Source: Methanobrevibacter sp.
GTDB taxonomy: Archaea > Methanobacteriota > Methanobacteria > Methanobacteriales > Methanobacteriaceae
Assembly (NCBI RefSeq): GCF_017406825.1
Contig: NZ_JAFQXT010000044.1
Location: 1-64,000, forward strand
Direction: 5' to 3'
DNA: 64,000 bases
In this document: piece by piece, positions 45,948 through 55,038 of the stretch
Position numbering within the stretch: position 1 is the stretch's first letter
Layout of the letters: each line of letters begins with the position of its first letter
The notes under the pieces: model-generated
Databases searched by the model: none
Told to the model about the DNA's origin: nothing
The model's input: only the letters and a program-made list of their open reading frames with translations
Made by a program: the position numbers and the translations under genes

Positions 45948-46778
45948 CTATTTTTCGAGATTGATCCGTTCTGGAGCGGTATAAACTGTAAATCTGTTGC
46001 CCCTTACAAAACCAACCATCGTAATATTTCCTGCACGGGCCACATCAATACCTGATGATGCAGGTGCCGCATTAGAGATGATTATTGGAATTCCAACTCT
46101 TATCACCTTAATTAACATGTCCGCAGGCATTCTTCCACTATAAGAAATATAGCATCTTGAAAAATCATACCCCTCTTTTGCAGCAGCCCCAATTACCTTA
46201 TCGACAGCAACATGGCGACTTACATCTTCACGGATGATAATATCATCTTCATATTTTAATTGAGCAACGTGAACTCCTGCTGTTTTCTGCCAGATTTTTG
46301 CCTCGTCAGTCAAATGCTGAATATCCTTAATGATTTGAGTTGCATCAATACTTAAGTCTGATGTGTTGGGCTCGATTGTCTTCAACTCTGACCGGATTCC
46401 TCCGGCATTATCGGAATTCACTCCCTGATATTCCAAAAGTCTGCAGACACAGGCATGCTCACAGTTTCCCTTCCTTTCCTGAACAATACCTTCCTGTTCC
46501 AAATCCTCTTCAGGGTCATGATTGAGATATGTGGATATCAAAACATTAGTTCCATCCAATTCTATTGATTTAATGTCTTGATAATCCTTAATCAAACCTT
46601 CACCCAAACAGTATCCGATTGCAAAATCTTCCAGATTCTTTGGATATGTTGAAAACTTGCGGGGAGGCAGATAATCAATGAATAGATATGTATATTCATC
46701 ATCAACACTGTTTTCATAAATTGTTTTGTATTTTCCATCCTTCCATTGTATAACTTCTGTTTGTCTTAAGAAGTCCGT
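45948..46778 (-). CDS. fdhD: Formate dehydrogenase accessory sulfurtransferase FdhD, non-ATG start
   Basis: FdhD passes sulfur to the molybdopterin cofactor of formate dehydrogenase. The frame opens after the preceding gene's stop with GGTGATATT directly followed by ACG (46776-46778), exactly where ATG stands in neighbouring genes. From there 276 residues match full-length FdhD, including LEDFAIGYCLGEG. The first standard start in frame is TTG at 46607, which would remove the conserved N-terminal 57 residues. Later motifs are a cysteine cluster (about residues 106-112), REDVSRHVAVDKVIG and SGRMPADMLIK. ACG use is an inference; a point mutation or a sequencing error is also possible. Confidence 0.8.
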   Translation of the reverse strand, partial: TDFLRQTEVIQWKDGKYKTIYENSVDDEYTYLFIDYLPPRKFSTYPKNLEDFAIGYCLGEGLIKDYQDIKSIELDGTNVLISTYLNHDPEEDLEQEGIVQERKGNCEHACVCRLLEYQGVNSDNAGGIRSELKTIEPNTSDLSIDATQIIKDIQHLTDEAKIWQKTAGVHVAQLKYEDDIIIREDVSRHVAVDKVIGAAAKEGYDFSRCYISYSGRMPADMLIKVIRVGIPIIISNAAPASSGIDVARAGNITMVGFVRGNRFTVYTAPERINLEK

Positions 46779-46786
46779 AATATCAC

Positions 46787-48175
46787 CTATTTTCCTGCCA
46801 AAGCAATGTTTAAATATTTCTTCAATTCATCACATTCATCAGGATCAACATTTTTTAGACTGCTGATGCTTGTCTGCTTATTGTTTTTTGACAATTCAAC
46901 ATGAGCATTGATGTATCCCTTTTCCTTAATCAATTTTAAAAGTCGTTTCCCGTATGTCAAATCGGAATTTGAAATACGGTTGAGCATTAGGCTTAATGTA
47001 TGCTCTTCTTCAATTCCCAATACTTCACACATGCCATACATTTCATTTATAATTTCTGCAGCCCAGCTTTGAAGTGTTACCTCTTGGCCATCCCTAAGCA
47101 GTCTCATTGATTCGACGTAAGCCGTTTCAGCTGTTGCCTCCTCATTGAATTTGGCCTCTTTCTGCCAATCATTATAATCGGACTCCTCTTTAATGAACAT
47201 GTATATCAAGAACAGATGCAGGAATTTCATATCCTGCCTTACAAGTCCGCATTGGTAAAATGGATTGATATCTAAAGTCCTTATCTCGATATATTCAACA
47301 CCTTCTTTTTCAAGGGAGTTCAACATGTCCTGAGGATTTTTCGGCTTCAGTCTAATCTGGGTGTACAGCTCTTTAGCTTCTGACAAGTCACCATCCTCAA
47401 TGAATCTGTTTACATCACTGACAAATTCATTTACAGAATTATAAGATGGATACAAATCCTTTAAGTTCTTATATCCGCATGAAGCATTTCTAAATGAAGG
47501 TCCTCTTGTTGAGTAGAAACTTCCATAATCGTCCTTTTCATCCATCAGGTGAATGCAATCATTAGAGAAGGTCTTATGTGAACCTATGGAACATCCTGTC
47601 AGATAAATGATTAACCAGCAATATCTTATGTAATTTCTGGCAATCTTTAGATAAACATTATTTTTAAACTCCTTGAAAGTCAAATCGGAGTTTTCAATAT
47701 CATATAACCTGTTCAGGAAATCGTCTGAAAATGAAAAATTAAAATGAACCCCTGAAATCATTTGTTTTTTGACACCGTATTTTTTTGCCAGGTCTTCGCG
47801 ATACCTTTGAGAAGCATGCCCCTCTTCAGAATATCTGGCAATCGGAATCTGATCCCAATATGGTAAAATACATGGAATGGACTGGAACCACAGATATTCG
47901 TCTTCAGGAAGTGATGCATTTACAATATCGGACAATAGTGAAAAATTATCAAATGCCTTGTCTATTGAGTCGAAAGTCGGAGTTATGATTTCAATTTGAC
48001 TTTCTGAAAAATCAGTGGTTACAACAGGATTTGCCAGTTTATCTCCGAATACTTCGGGATGTGGAGTTAATGATAATTTTCCATCGCCTTTTGCTCTTAA
48101 GCTCTCCCATTCTATTCCAAATGAACCGGCCAATATTTCATCTGCAGATAATTTTGATAAGTTTAATAGATTCAT
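46787..48175 (-). CDS. GshA/GshF-like glutamate-cysteine ligase
   Basis: A 462-residue member of the type 1 glutamate-cysteine ligase family. The N-terminal FGIEWESLR is at residues 19-27, followed by LTPHPEVFGDKL, TTDFSESQIEIITPTFDS, the QSIPCILP block and QMISGVHFNFSF, close to the N-terminal half of Firmicutes GshF. The ATP-grasp half that makes glutathione is missing. It would make gamma-glutamylcysteine or a related amide. Transfer from bacteria is likely. It lies between the GCS2-like gene (24 bases) and fdhD. Confidence 0.88.
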   Translation of the reverse strand: MNLLNLSKLSADEILAGSFGIEWESLRAKGDGKLSLTPHPEVFGDKLANPVVTTDFSESQIEIITPTFDSIDKAFDNFSLLSDIVNASLPEDEYLWFQSIPCILPYWDQIPIARYSEEGHASQRYREDLAKKYGVKKQMISGVHFNFSFSDDFLNRLYDIENSDLTFKEFKNNVYLKIARNYIRYCWLIIYLTGCSIGSHKTFSNDCIHLMDEKDDYGSFYSTRGPSFRNASCGYKNLKDLYPSYNSVNEFVSDVNRFIEDGDLSEAKELYTQIRLKPKNPQDMLNSLEKEGVEYIEIRTLDINPFYQCGLVRQDMKFLHLFLIYMFIKEESDYNDWQKEAKFNEEATAETAYVESMRLLRDGQEVTLQSWAAEIINEMYGMCEVLGIEEEHTLSLMLNRISNSDLTYGKRLLKLIKEKGYINAHVELSKNNKQTSISSLKNVDPDECDELKKYLNIALAGK

Positions 48176-48199
48176 TTCTCCCCTCCAAAGCCAATGCTT

Positions 48200-49591
48200 T
48201 TATTCTAATTCACCATAATCTTTAATTATATTTTCCAATTTCATCCCATTATGCATTGACGTAATTATGTCTTTTCCCGGATTGCTGTGCTGTTTAATTC
48301 TGTCATATAACGGATTTAAGAAAACTTCCTCGCCAATTCCCCTTTCATTCAGTCCATCATTTGCCAAATCAACGACATCCTTGGTTAATTTACATAACTC
48401 ATTTTTATCAATGAAAACTGGAATTTCATCCTGTATCAACAATTTTCTAAGTTCTCCTGCCGTATATCCGTTGTGATAAATAATATTATCATCATTAATT
48501 AATTCTTCAATTTCATCTAATTTTTCTTTAAGGCCTAAATGAAATGCTGCAACAGACATGGAGTCCCTTATCGGCTGAGTGCATACGCTTCTAAATTCCA
48601 CTGTACCTCTGAATGTTAAATTGATGAATTTGAATGGTCTTAAATATTTAATATCTTTAATGCAGGGTTTTATTTCAATTTCCCTGTATTCACCATTACA
48701 GTATATCTCCCCACAAACAAAATCCTTTTTAAAGTATTCCAAAAGATTCATTGACGGGAAATTTATATATGCTCCATCACGCATTACACAGTAAATATTT
48801 AAGGATTCCAAATATGCCTGCAGGTCTTCAAGGTTTTTAAAGTCCACATCATACATTCCGATATTGTGGGGATTAATGCCGTGAGTCGAATATTCCCATA
48901 AAGCGTCTCTAAAGCAGGTCACATGCTTATTTTCATCAACCAGAACCGAATTTGAAAACAACAATGCTTTGATAGGTTCGATTTTTGAAAATATGTTTAT
49001 GGTTTTGACCAGCTCCTCCCTATAAACATCCAACTGAACCTGTGATGCGGATGAAAACATCCCATATTCAGGATACCCATGAAAATACATCGGAATATCC
49101 CTATAGTTTTTGAAAGATTTTAAATGATGATAAAGCATCAGATATCTTTCAGATGGAATCGGGTGATTTTTATTATACTTCCTGTATGGATTGATGCCCA
49201 TTCCAGTTAATGTGTGATTAAACTGCTCAAAACATTCTTTTGTAAATGCATAATAATCACAAAAACGATCATGTATGGAAAATAGGTCCTTTTCTCTTCC
49301 CATTGCAAATTCTATGTTATTATAGGAGCAGTCATAACAGAAAATGTCATCATTATTGTTGTTTTTAAGAGAAAAAACATTTCCGTCATAATCAATGCCA
49401 TCTTCCTTAAAATCAGGAAATTGCTTTTGAAACCTATCGGTCACCTTATGAACAACATCAAAATCGACCGCCGTTTTATCGAGATTGATAATGGGAATTT
49501 CGATTTCTATACCTATGAAGTTCTTTTTCTGCTCTGTTGGCTTTATGAATTCATCATATAATTTATTTCTCACAGTTTCCTCATCAATCAT
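48200..49591 (-). CDS. GCS2/EgtA-like carboxylate-amine ligase
   Basis: A 463-residue protein of the second glutamate-cysteine ligase family (GCS2, as in EgtA and plant enzymes): IGIEIEIPIINLDK near residue 23, FCYDCSYNNIEFAMG near 83, and FSSASQVQLDVYREE near 183. It is not related closely to the neighbouring GshA-like gene, so the operon holds two different ligase families. I chose the ATG at 49589-49591 after AGGTTGAT; a TTG three codons earlier is in frame. The start overlaps the amidohydrolase stop by 8 bases. Confidence 0.85.
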   Translation of the reverse strand: MIDEETVRNKLYDEFIKPTEQKKNFIGIEIEIPIINLDKTAVDFDVVHKVTDRFQKQFPDFKEDGIDYDGNVFSLKNNNNDDIFCYDCSYNNIEFAMGREKDLFSIHDRFCDYYAFTKECFEQFNHTLTGMGINPYRKYNKNHPIPSERYLMLYHHLKSFKNYRDIPMYFHGYPEYGMFSSASQVQLDVYREELVKTINIFSKIEPIKALLFSNSVLVDENKHVTCFRDALWEYSTHGINPHNIGMYDVDFKNLEDLQAYLESLNIYCVMRDGAYINFPSMNLLEYFKKDFVCGEIYCNGEYREIEIKPCIKDIKYLRPFKFINLTFRGTVEFRSVCTQPIRDSMSVAAFHLGLKEKLDEIEELINDDNIIYHNGYTAGELRKLLIQDEIPVFIDKNELCKLTKDVVDLANDGLNERGIGEEVFLNPLYDRIKQHSNPGKDIITSMHNGMKLENIIKDYGELE

Positions 49592-50381
49592 TATTATCAA
49601 CCTGATTAATTGATTTTAAAAAGTCTTCAATAGCTTTTTCATGTTCTTCAGTCAATATGAACTCGTTTTGATGTTTTTCGCTTTCAAAAATTATATTTCC
49701 ATCAATCAAAGCGAATAGCTTATTCAACTCCACCGGTTTCCATTCTTCATCATCGGTCAATGGAGTTGAAGCGACAAGAAAACCTTCATCATTTTTCAGA
49801 TAATATAGCGAATCCCTCATATTTGAATGGATATAAGTTAAATCACCATCATAAATCATTAGATTGACCTTGTTATTTTTAGATAAGTCAACGATGAGTT
49901 GGTTCAATAGATTAAATCTCTCCTTTATTGTGGATAATCCTCCTTTGTTTTTTTCAAACTCGTTAACTTTATCTATGATGTATAAGAGTATCCTCTCTGA
50001 ATCAGTGTCGCCGTTTTCCTTATCTTTGTATTCATTGAGCTTCGGATAATCGAATATTGTCCCGTTATGTATCAGCATCCATGATCTGTTATTGTCATCG
50101 GCTTCAATGAAAGGGTGGCAATTTGGAGATATGATTTCCCCTACGGTGGCCAGCCTGATATGGGCAAACACGTTTTTTCCTATAATAGGATGAGATAATA
50201 TATCTTTTAAGTGTTGGCTACATGTTGCTTTTATTGGTTCCTTATTTATAACAAATTCATTGGATTGCATAGTGGCTAATCCCCATCCGTGCGGATGTTC
50301 TTCAGAGTGATTATAAAAACATTCCAGACACTTATTTATTTGTTTTGGCGTATTTGAATTAAAACAAAAAATTTCACACAT
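49584..50381 (-). CDS. EgtC/Dug3-like class II glutamine amidotransferase
   Basis: A 265-residue stand-alone Ntn glutaminase-fold protein. The N-terminal Cys2 after Met is the expected nucleophile (MCEIF), followed by HPHGWGLA, FAHIRLATVGE, a HPF segment, IHNGTIFDY and GDTDSERIL. EgtC hydrolyses the gamma-glutamyl group of an ergothioneine intermediate, and Dug3 takes part in glutathione breakdown, so a gamma-glutamyl-bond role fits the two ligases behind it. It is first in the operon, with a strong GGAGGG ribosome site unlike the usual GGTGA. Confidence 0.85.
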   Translation of the reverse strand: MCEIFCFNSNTPKQINKCLECFYNHSEEHPHGWGLATMQSNEFVINKEPIKATCSQHLKDILSHPIIGKNVFAHIRLATVGEIISPNCHPFIEADDNNRSWMLIHNGTIFDYPKLNEYKDKENGDTDSERILLYIIDKVNEFEKNKGGLSTIKERFNLLNQLIVDLSKNNKVNLMIYDGDLTYIHSNMRDSLYYLKNDEGFLVASTPLTDDEEWKPVELNKLFALIDGNIIFESEKHQNEFILTEEHEKAIEDFLKSINQVDNND

Positions 50382-50403
50382 ATATTTCCCTCCTATTAAT
50401 TAA

Positions 50404-50427
50404 TATCACAATTGTTATATTGTGATA
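50404..50427. promoter_or_regulatory. Operator-like inverted repeat of the amidohydrolase-ligase operon
   Basis: 8-bp arms TATCACAA / TTGTGATA with an 8-base spacer, overlapping a copy of ACAATTGTTATATT. It lies just upstream of the ribosome site and near the expected transcription start, where a repressor would block initiation. Confidence 0.55.
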
Positions 50428-50450
50428 GGTATTGTTTTATAATTAATGTT

Positions 50451-50458
50451 ATATAAAC
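50451..50458 (-). promoter_or_regulatory. TATA box of the amidohydrolase-ligase operon
   Basis: The minus strand reads GTTTATAT, about 25-30 bases upstream of the operator centre and about 70 bases upstream of the start codon. Confidence 0.5.
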
Positions 50459-50496
50459 ATTTTCAAAAAAAAAGAAGTATTAGAATTGAAAAAAGA

Positions 50497-51516
50497 CTAC
50501 AACAATTCTTTTCTCAAATCAATAGTGTCTTTTAAATCAGGCCCTGTGGAAATAATTGTTACCGGCACTCCGGTTTCTGTCTGGATATCTTCAATGAAAG
50601 CCTTGGTTTCAGCAGACAGTTCATCATAGTTTTGAACACGTGCACAGTCAAACAGCCTGTCAACGCATGTTAATGCGATCTGGGTTGCTCCGTTAATTCT
50701 ACAGGATTCCTTAGCAAGTTCCATGTCAAAGTAACCTATTCTTCTACGTCTTCCAGTTACAACACCATATTCTTCCAAACCTTTGCTTTCCGCTTCTTCC
50801 TGGGTCATTTCAGTTGGGAACGGTCCTTCTCCAACACGGGAAATATATGCTTTGAATACATCAATGACTTCATCTACTTTAGTTGGTCCGACTCCAACAT
50901 CCGCCGCAAATGTTGATGCTGTAGTGTCTTTACTTGTTACGAAAGGATATGTCCCATAGTAAAGGGATAGGGCAAAACCCTGTGAGCCTTCAATAAATAC
51001 ATCTTCACCATTGTCTATAGCTTCATTGCATGCCAATGACACATCGGTGATGTATTCCTCAAGTTCAGGAACATCTTTGGCAAGGTCTATAGTCCTCAAT
51101 ACACGGTCAGAATTTGCAGGTCCGCAACCTGAACCTGTACTGCCGATTTTTTTAGATAAATATTCTGAGGATTTGTCCCTGTTCATATGGTCTTCATTAA
51201 TGATTGCGCATCTAGGGTCGACGCACATTCTTTCTTTAACATTATACTTTTTTAAGTTTTCAAATTCATTAAATAATACTTCAGGATTTACTAAAACCCC
51301 CGCTCCGATCATCAGTTTAGCGTCTGTGTGTACAAAACCTGAAGGGGTTAATCTTAAACCATACTTTTCTCCATTGAATTCAACGGAGTGTCCTGCATTC
51401 GGCCCAACGCCTGCACGAGCAATAATGTCTGGTTTATCAGCATCACATAGGTAAGTGATACATTTTCCTTTACCTTCATCACCCCATGCTCCGCCAACTA
51501 AAATACTACAAGTCAT
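50497..51516 (-). CDS. purA: Adenylosuccinate synthetase
   Basis: A 339-residue PurA that joins IMP and aspartate with GTP. The N-terminal [16 protein letters not shown] loop, the NAGHSVEF block and the [13 protein letters not shown] segment are typical. The length is that of the short archaeal form, not the roughly 430 residues of bacteria. A GGAG ribosome site lies upstream. It is transcribed alone, away from the pur operon at 9-11 kb. Confidence 0.96.
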   Translation of the reverse strand: MTCSILVGGAWGDEGKGKCITYLCDADKPDIIARAGVGPNAGHSVEFNGEKYGLRLTPSGFVHTDAKLMIGAGVLVNPEVLFNEFENLKKYNVKERMCVDPRCAIINEDHMNRDKSSEYLSKKIGSTGSGCGPANSDRVLRTIDLAKDVPELEEYITDVSLACNEAIDNGEDVFIEGSQGFALSLYYGTYPFVTSKDTTASTFAADVGVGPTKVDEVIDVFKAYISRVGEGPFPTEMTQEEAESKGLEEYGVVTGRRRRIGYFDMELAKESCRINGATQIALTCVDRLFDCARVQNYDELSAETKAFIEDIQTETGVPVTIISTGPDLKDTIDLRKELL

Positions 51517-51655
51517 ATAATAACTCCTTAAAAATCAATTCTGAAAATTGAATAATTTTCATACCAATAATATTTTATGATTAATCTATTAAAAAGTTTT
51601 TGCAGAAATGTCTAAAAATTAAATGCATTACACATCAATGAACATTGCTCCTAAC

Positions 51656-52249
51656 TTATTTTTTAGAAAACAACAACGGATGATTTTCACACATCGGATC
51701 TTTGATAATGTTACGTTTTTGATGGTATTCCAAGAGATACATCATCCACTCGTTTGAAAGTTCCCTTAAAGAAGAATCATCAAGTTTTTCGAAAGGTGTG
51801 AAGAAATCCATCTGATTTGCGCCGACTGCAAAAGCTATCTCTTTTGTTTTAACCAGCATGAAAAAATCATTGCGGATATTGTGGATGCTGAAATCGTCAA
51901 CATTGGAAATTGACTTTTCGCTTTTGAAATCATGGAAAAATGTATTTAAGTATTCAAAATCGATGAATTGCATATCTTCAACTTCAAAAAATACCTCTTC
52001 ACTAAGCAGCTGGTTTTTATAATCATATTTTGATAAAAAATCGATGTCCCAGATGTTATTGTAGAAAACTGTGAAAAATGAATCCTTGGCAAAACGAACT
52101 GTTAAAGACATCCCTTCATCTGATTTGGGTTTTCCAAGCTCAATATCTTTAAATTCTAAATAAATTGAATCCTGGGCAATTTCGATTAGAGTCCATTTAC
52201 CTGAATTAATAATAACATCTCGAATTAACTTTAAAGATCTTGTATTCAT
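51656..52249 (-). CDS. Hypothetical protein, 197 residues
   Basis: No family recognised. It is a soluble, Phe- and Asp-rich protein with alternating beta and alpha segments and a hydrophilic tail. It starts one base after the stop of the DUF6891-like gene, so it is part of that unit. It could be a partner of the two DUF proteins upstream. Confidence 0.65.
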   Translation of the reverse strand: MNTRSLKLIRDVIINSGKWTLIEIAQDSIYLEFKDIELGKPKSDEGMSLTVRFAKDSFFTVFYNNIWDIDFLSKYDYKNQLLSEEVFFEVEDMQFIDFEYLNTFFHDFKSEKSISNVDDFSIHNIRNDFFMLVKTKEIAFAVGANQMDFFTPFEKLDDSSLRELSNEWMMYLLEYHQKRNIIKDPMCENHPLLFSKK

Positions 52250-52250
52250 T

Positions 52251-52841
52251 TTAACACCTGTTAGCTATAAAAGCCTCATATGCTCCTTCAACTTCATATT
52301 CCTTTTCATCATCATAGGACTTATCCCATTGGAATGGATTAATCTCGATTTGGTTGTTAATTGTTTCATCCCAAATGATTGAGAAACCTTCATCTTTAAG
52401 ATATTTGGAAACAGTCTTTCCTATTTCCAGAGCCTTATTCTCATCATTTTCAAAATCGCCGAAAGTGATTTTTAATTTACTGTCAAAGATTCCTTCCTCC
52501 ACATCTTCAAAAGTGTAAAAGCAGAAACCACTGGCTTCGAATTTGTTATTTAAAAGATGCACTTGCAACTCGAATGCATCATTAACGCCTTCCTCGATGT
52601 CATAGCCGCAATTATGGATGGCTACAATATCCTCATTGGAGAGTGCCAGGAATGCCTTTTCCAGTTTGGAGAAGTTTTCGTTAGATGAATTATTTAAGGA
52701 AATATCGAAGCTGGAAAAATCAATTTCCTCTTCAATGAATTGGTCCTCCAATATTTCTATAATTTCATCTACACCAAAAAATCCTGATTTAGTAAGCAAA
52801 TCTATCATGAATTCAATTTCTTCGGCTAAATCAGAATCCAT
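52251..52841 (-). CDS. DUF6891-like protein
   Basis: A 196-residue protein that resembles DUF6891: VAIHNCGYDIEEGVNDA, SGFCFYTFEDVEEG and a late INPFQWDKSYDD block. I chose the ATG at 52839-52841, where AAAGGTGAGGAT is well placed; ATGs upstream overlap the previous gene. The function is unknown. It is co-transcribed between a DUF6882-like gene and a hypothetical gene. Confidence 0.65.
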   Translation of the reverse strand: MDSDLAEEIEFMIDLLTKSGFFGVDEIIEILEDQFIEEEIDFSSFDISLNNSSNENFSKLEKAFLALSNEDIVAIHNCGYDIEEGVNDAFELQVHLLNNKFEASGFCFYTFEDVEEGIFDSKLKITFGDFENDENKALEIGKTVSKYLKDEGFSIIWDETINNQIEINPFQWDKSYDDEKEYEVEGAYEAFIANRC

Positions 52842-52845
52842 ATCC

Positions 52846-53538
52846 TCACCTTTCATCATCACCAAATATTAAGAGACGAGTGATGTTTCCTCTTTCTGTA
52901 TATCCTGCCATTACACGGGCTTCGCCAATTTTTGCAAGTGCAAAATCATCATGCGGCTTGAAACCGTATCCTTTAAGTTTGGTATATGATTCGAACGCGA
53001 TTTTTGGATAAATATTGAAATTCTTCTGGAAAGTGTAAAAAGTGTCCCTGAATTTTTTAGCGGAATCAGTTTCCTCAATCAAATCTGATTTAATGCATAC
53101 GAAAATATCCAATCCTTCTTCTGATACAGCATAATATGCATCCATACCTAAAATGGAGCTTGATGTCATCGCCAGAGTATGGCAATCATCATAAGTGGCA
53201 TTCAAGAGAGGAGAAGTGAATTCCGCAATTTCAAACTCTTCTCCAATTGTTTTCATTTGCAATGCAGATTTGATTAATTTGTCTCCGAATATTTCCTCAT
53301 TGTCCCATGCCCAAGACCATTGTCTGGATTCCTGCATGAAAAATCCTAAAATCTGAACCGGGAAGATAATGTCGTCAAAGGTCAGTTGCCCTTTTTCAAT
53401 ATCCAAATCTCCAAGTTTTTCACCAATTAATTCGGATAAATTTTCTTGCTTGTCCAAAGCTAAAGCACCATATTTAGATAATAATATTTTAAATGAATCT
53501 CCCTCTTCGATTGTGACTGGTTTTTCTATAGTTTTCAA
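52846..53538 (-). CDS. DUF6882-like protein
   Basis: A 230-residue protein with the QWSWAWDNEEIFGDKLIKSALQMKTIGEE block typical of DUF6882 proteins, a Cys-His segment (NATYDDCHTLAMTSSSILG) and a C-terminal LLIFGDDER. The function is unknown. It is followed at once by the DUF6891-like gene and lies 9 bases after dapL on the same strand, so all may be on one mRNA. Confidence 0.65.
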   Translation of the reverse strand: MKTIEKPVTIEEGDSFKILLSKYGALALDKQENLSELIGEKLGDLDIEKGQLTFDDIIFPVQILGFFMQESRQWSWAWDNEEIFGDKLIKSALQMKTIGEEFEIAEFTSPLLNATYDDCHTLAMTSSSILGMDAYYAVSEEGLDIFVCIKSDLIEETDSAKKFRDTFYTFQKNFNIYPKIAFESYTKLKGYGFKPHDDFALAKIGEARVMAGYTERGNITRLLIFGDDER

Positions 53539-53547
53539 TTATAACAC

Positions 53548-54783
53548 CTAAAATTCTAATTTTGAAATTCTATCCATGGCTTCAATGGTATTTTCCAGAG
53601 TATTGAATGCTGTGAGCCTTAGATAACCTTCACCACTAGGTCCGAATCCGGAACCTGGAGTACCTACAACATTTGCTTCATTTAATAATATGTCGAAGAA
53701 ATCCCATGAATCCATATTATTTGGAGTTTTTACCCAAATATATGGTGAGCTGACACCTCCATATACTTCAAGGCCGATATCGGTTAAGCTTTCACGGATT
53801 ACTTTGGCATTTTCCATATAATAATCGATTACTTCCCTGATTTGTTTTTGGCCTTCTTCAGAATAAGTTGCCTCAGCGGCTCTTTGAACCGGATAGGATG
53901 CCCCGTTGAATTTGGTTGTTTGTCTTCTGTTCCATAACGGATTGATTTCAACCTCATTGCCTTCGCCATCATAACCCACCAATTCTTTAGGAACGACTGT
54001 GTATGCGCAACGGGTTCCGGTAAAACCGGCGGTTTTTGAATAGCTTCTAAATTCAATTGCCACTTCTTTAGCACCTTCAACTTCATAAATACTGTGAGGA
54101 ACATTGTCTTCAGTGATGAATGCCTCATAAGCAGAATCAAATAAGATTATTGCTTTGTTTTCTTTTGCATAATCAATGAATACTTTAAGCTGATCTTTAG
54201 TTAATGTGGTGCCTGTAGGATTATTAGGATAACATAAATAAATCAAATCCACAGGTTCGGATGGCAGTTCCGGAATGAAGTCGTTTTCGGCATTGCATTT
54301 GAGGTAGGTTAATCCCTCATACATTCCATCGCCACCCATTTCGCCGGTTCTGCCTGCCATTACATTAGTGTCTACATAAACAGTGTATACAGGGTCTGTT
54401 ACTGCAATCTTATTATCAATTCCAAAGATTTCCTGGATATTTCCAGTGTCGCATTTTGCCCCGTCACTGATGAATACTTCTGAAGTATCTAATGAAATGC
54501 CATATTTTTCATAGTCATTTTTAATGATGGCTTTGGCTAAAAATTCATAACCTTGTTCAGGGCCATAACCCATGAATGTTTCGCCGTCAGCCATTTCATC
54601 GACCGCTTTTCTAAATGCGTCTATAACTGCAGGGACTAATGGCTTAGTTACATCACCAATACCCATTTTAATAATATTAGCATCAGGATTATTCTTTATA
54701 AATTCCTGTTCCCTTCTAGCCACCTCTACAAAAAGGTAACTGCTTTTTAATTTTAGATAGTTTTCATTAATTTTAACAACCAT
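53548..54783 (-). CDS. dapL: LL-diaminopimelate aminotransferase
   Basis: A 411-residue PLP enzyme that makes LL-diaminopimelate directly from tetrahydrodipicolinate, the lysine route known from Methanobacteriales and plants. The start [18 protein letters not shown], the [10 protein letters not shown] segment, [11 protein letters not shown] and the PLP Lys in [16 protein letters not shown] are characteristic. It is first in a unit with the three DUF or hypothetical genes downstream. Confidence 0.95.
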   Translation of the reverse strand: MVVKINENYLKLKSSYLFVEVARREQEFIKNNPDANIIKMGIGDVTKPLVPAVIDAFRKAVDEMADGETFMGYGPEQGYEFLAKAIIKNDYEKYGISLDTSEVFISDGAKCDTGNIQEIFGIDNKIAVTDPVYTVYVDTNVMAGRTGEMGGDGMYEGLTYLKCNAENDFIPELPSEPVDLIYLCYPNNPTGTTLTKDQLKVFIDYAKENKAIILFDSAYEAFITEDNVPHSIYEVEGAKEVAIEFRSYSKTAGFTGTRCAYTVVPKELVGYDGEGNEVEINPLWNRRQTTKFNGASYPVQRAAEATYSEEGQKQIREVIDYYMENAKVIRESLTDIGLEVYGGVSSPYIWVKTPNNMDSWDFFDILLNEANVVGTPGSGFGPSGEGYLRLTAFNTLENTIEAMDRISKLEF

Positions 54784-54933
54784 GATTAATCCTCATAAAT
54801 ATTAATCTAATTTATATATTATTTTTAGAATATATAAAATGAATGATTAATTGAAAATACATTGAAATTCACGGTTCATTTCTAAACAAAAAAAATGATG
54901 GGGAGAACTGAATATTGAGAATGAATAATAATT

Positions 54934-54983
54934 CAATCATGAAAATTAATACTTGTGAATTAAGATATTCCAATCATGAAAAT
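54934..54983. repeat. 13-bp direct repeat upstream of the 55039 gene
   Basis: CAATCATGAAAAT occurs at 54934-54946 and 54971-54983, 37 bases apart, in the 255-base spacer between divergent dapL and the gene at 55039. It may be a regulator site, though the AT-rich context makes chance possible. Confidence 0.3.
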
Positions 54984-55038
54984 ATTTAAATTAATGAATA
55001 TCACATAAATATAAACATACTAAATAAGGGTTGGAAAT

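Noticed and set aside
45948-46607. FdhD as a 219-residue protein from the TTG at 46607
   Set aside because: The TTG lies within the conserved FdhD N-terminal region, and homologous residues continue upstream in the same frame to a ribosome site.
46787-48175. Full glutathione synthesis by a GshF-type enzyme
   Set aside because: The protein ends where the first (glutamate-cysteine ligase) half of GshF ends, and no ATP-grasp half follows.
46787-50381. A complete ergothioneine pathway
   Set aside because: Only EgtA- and EgtC-like proteins are present; I found no EgtB or EgtD in the window, so ergothioneine itself is not supported.
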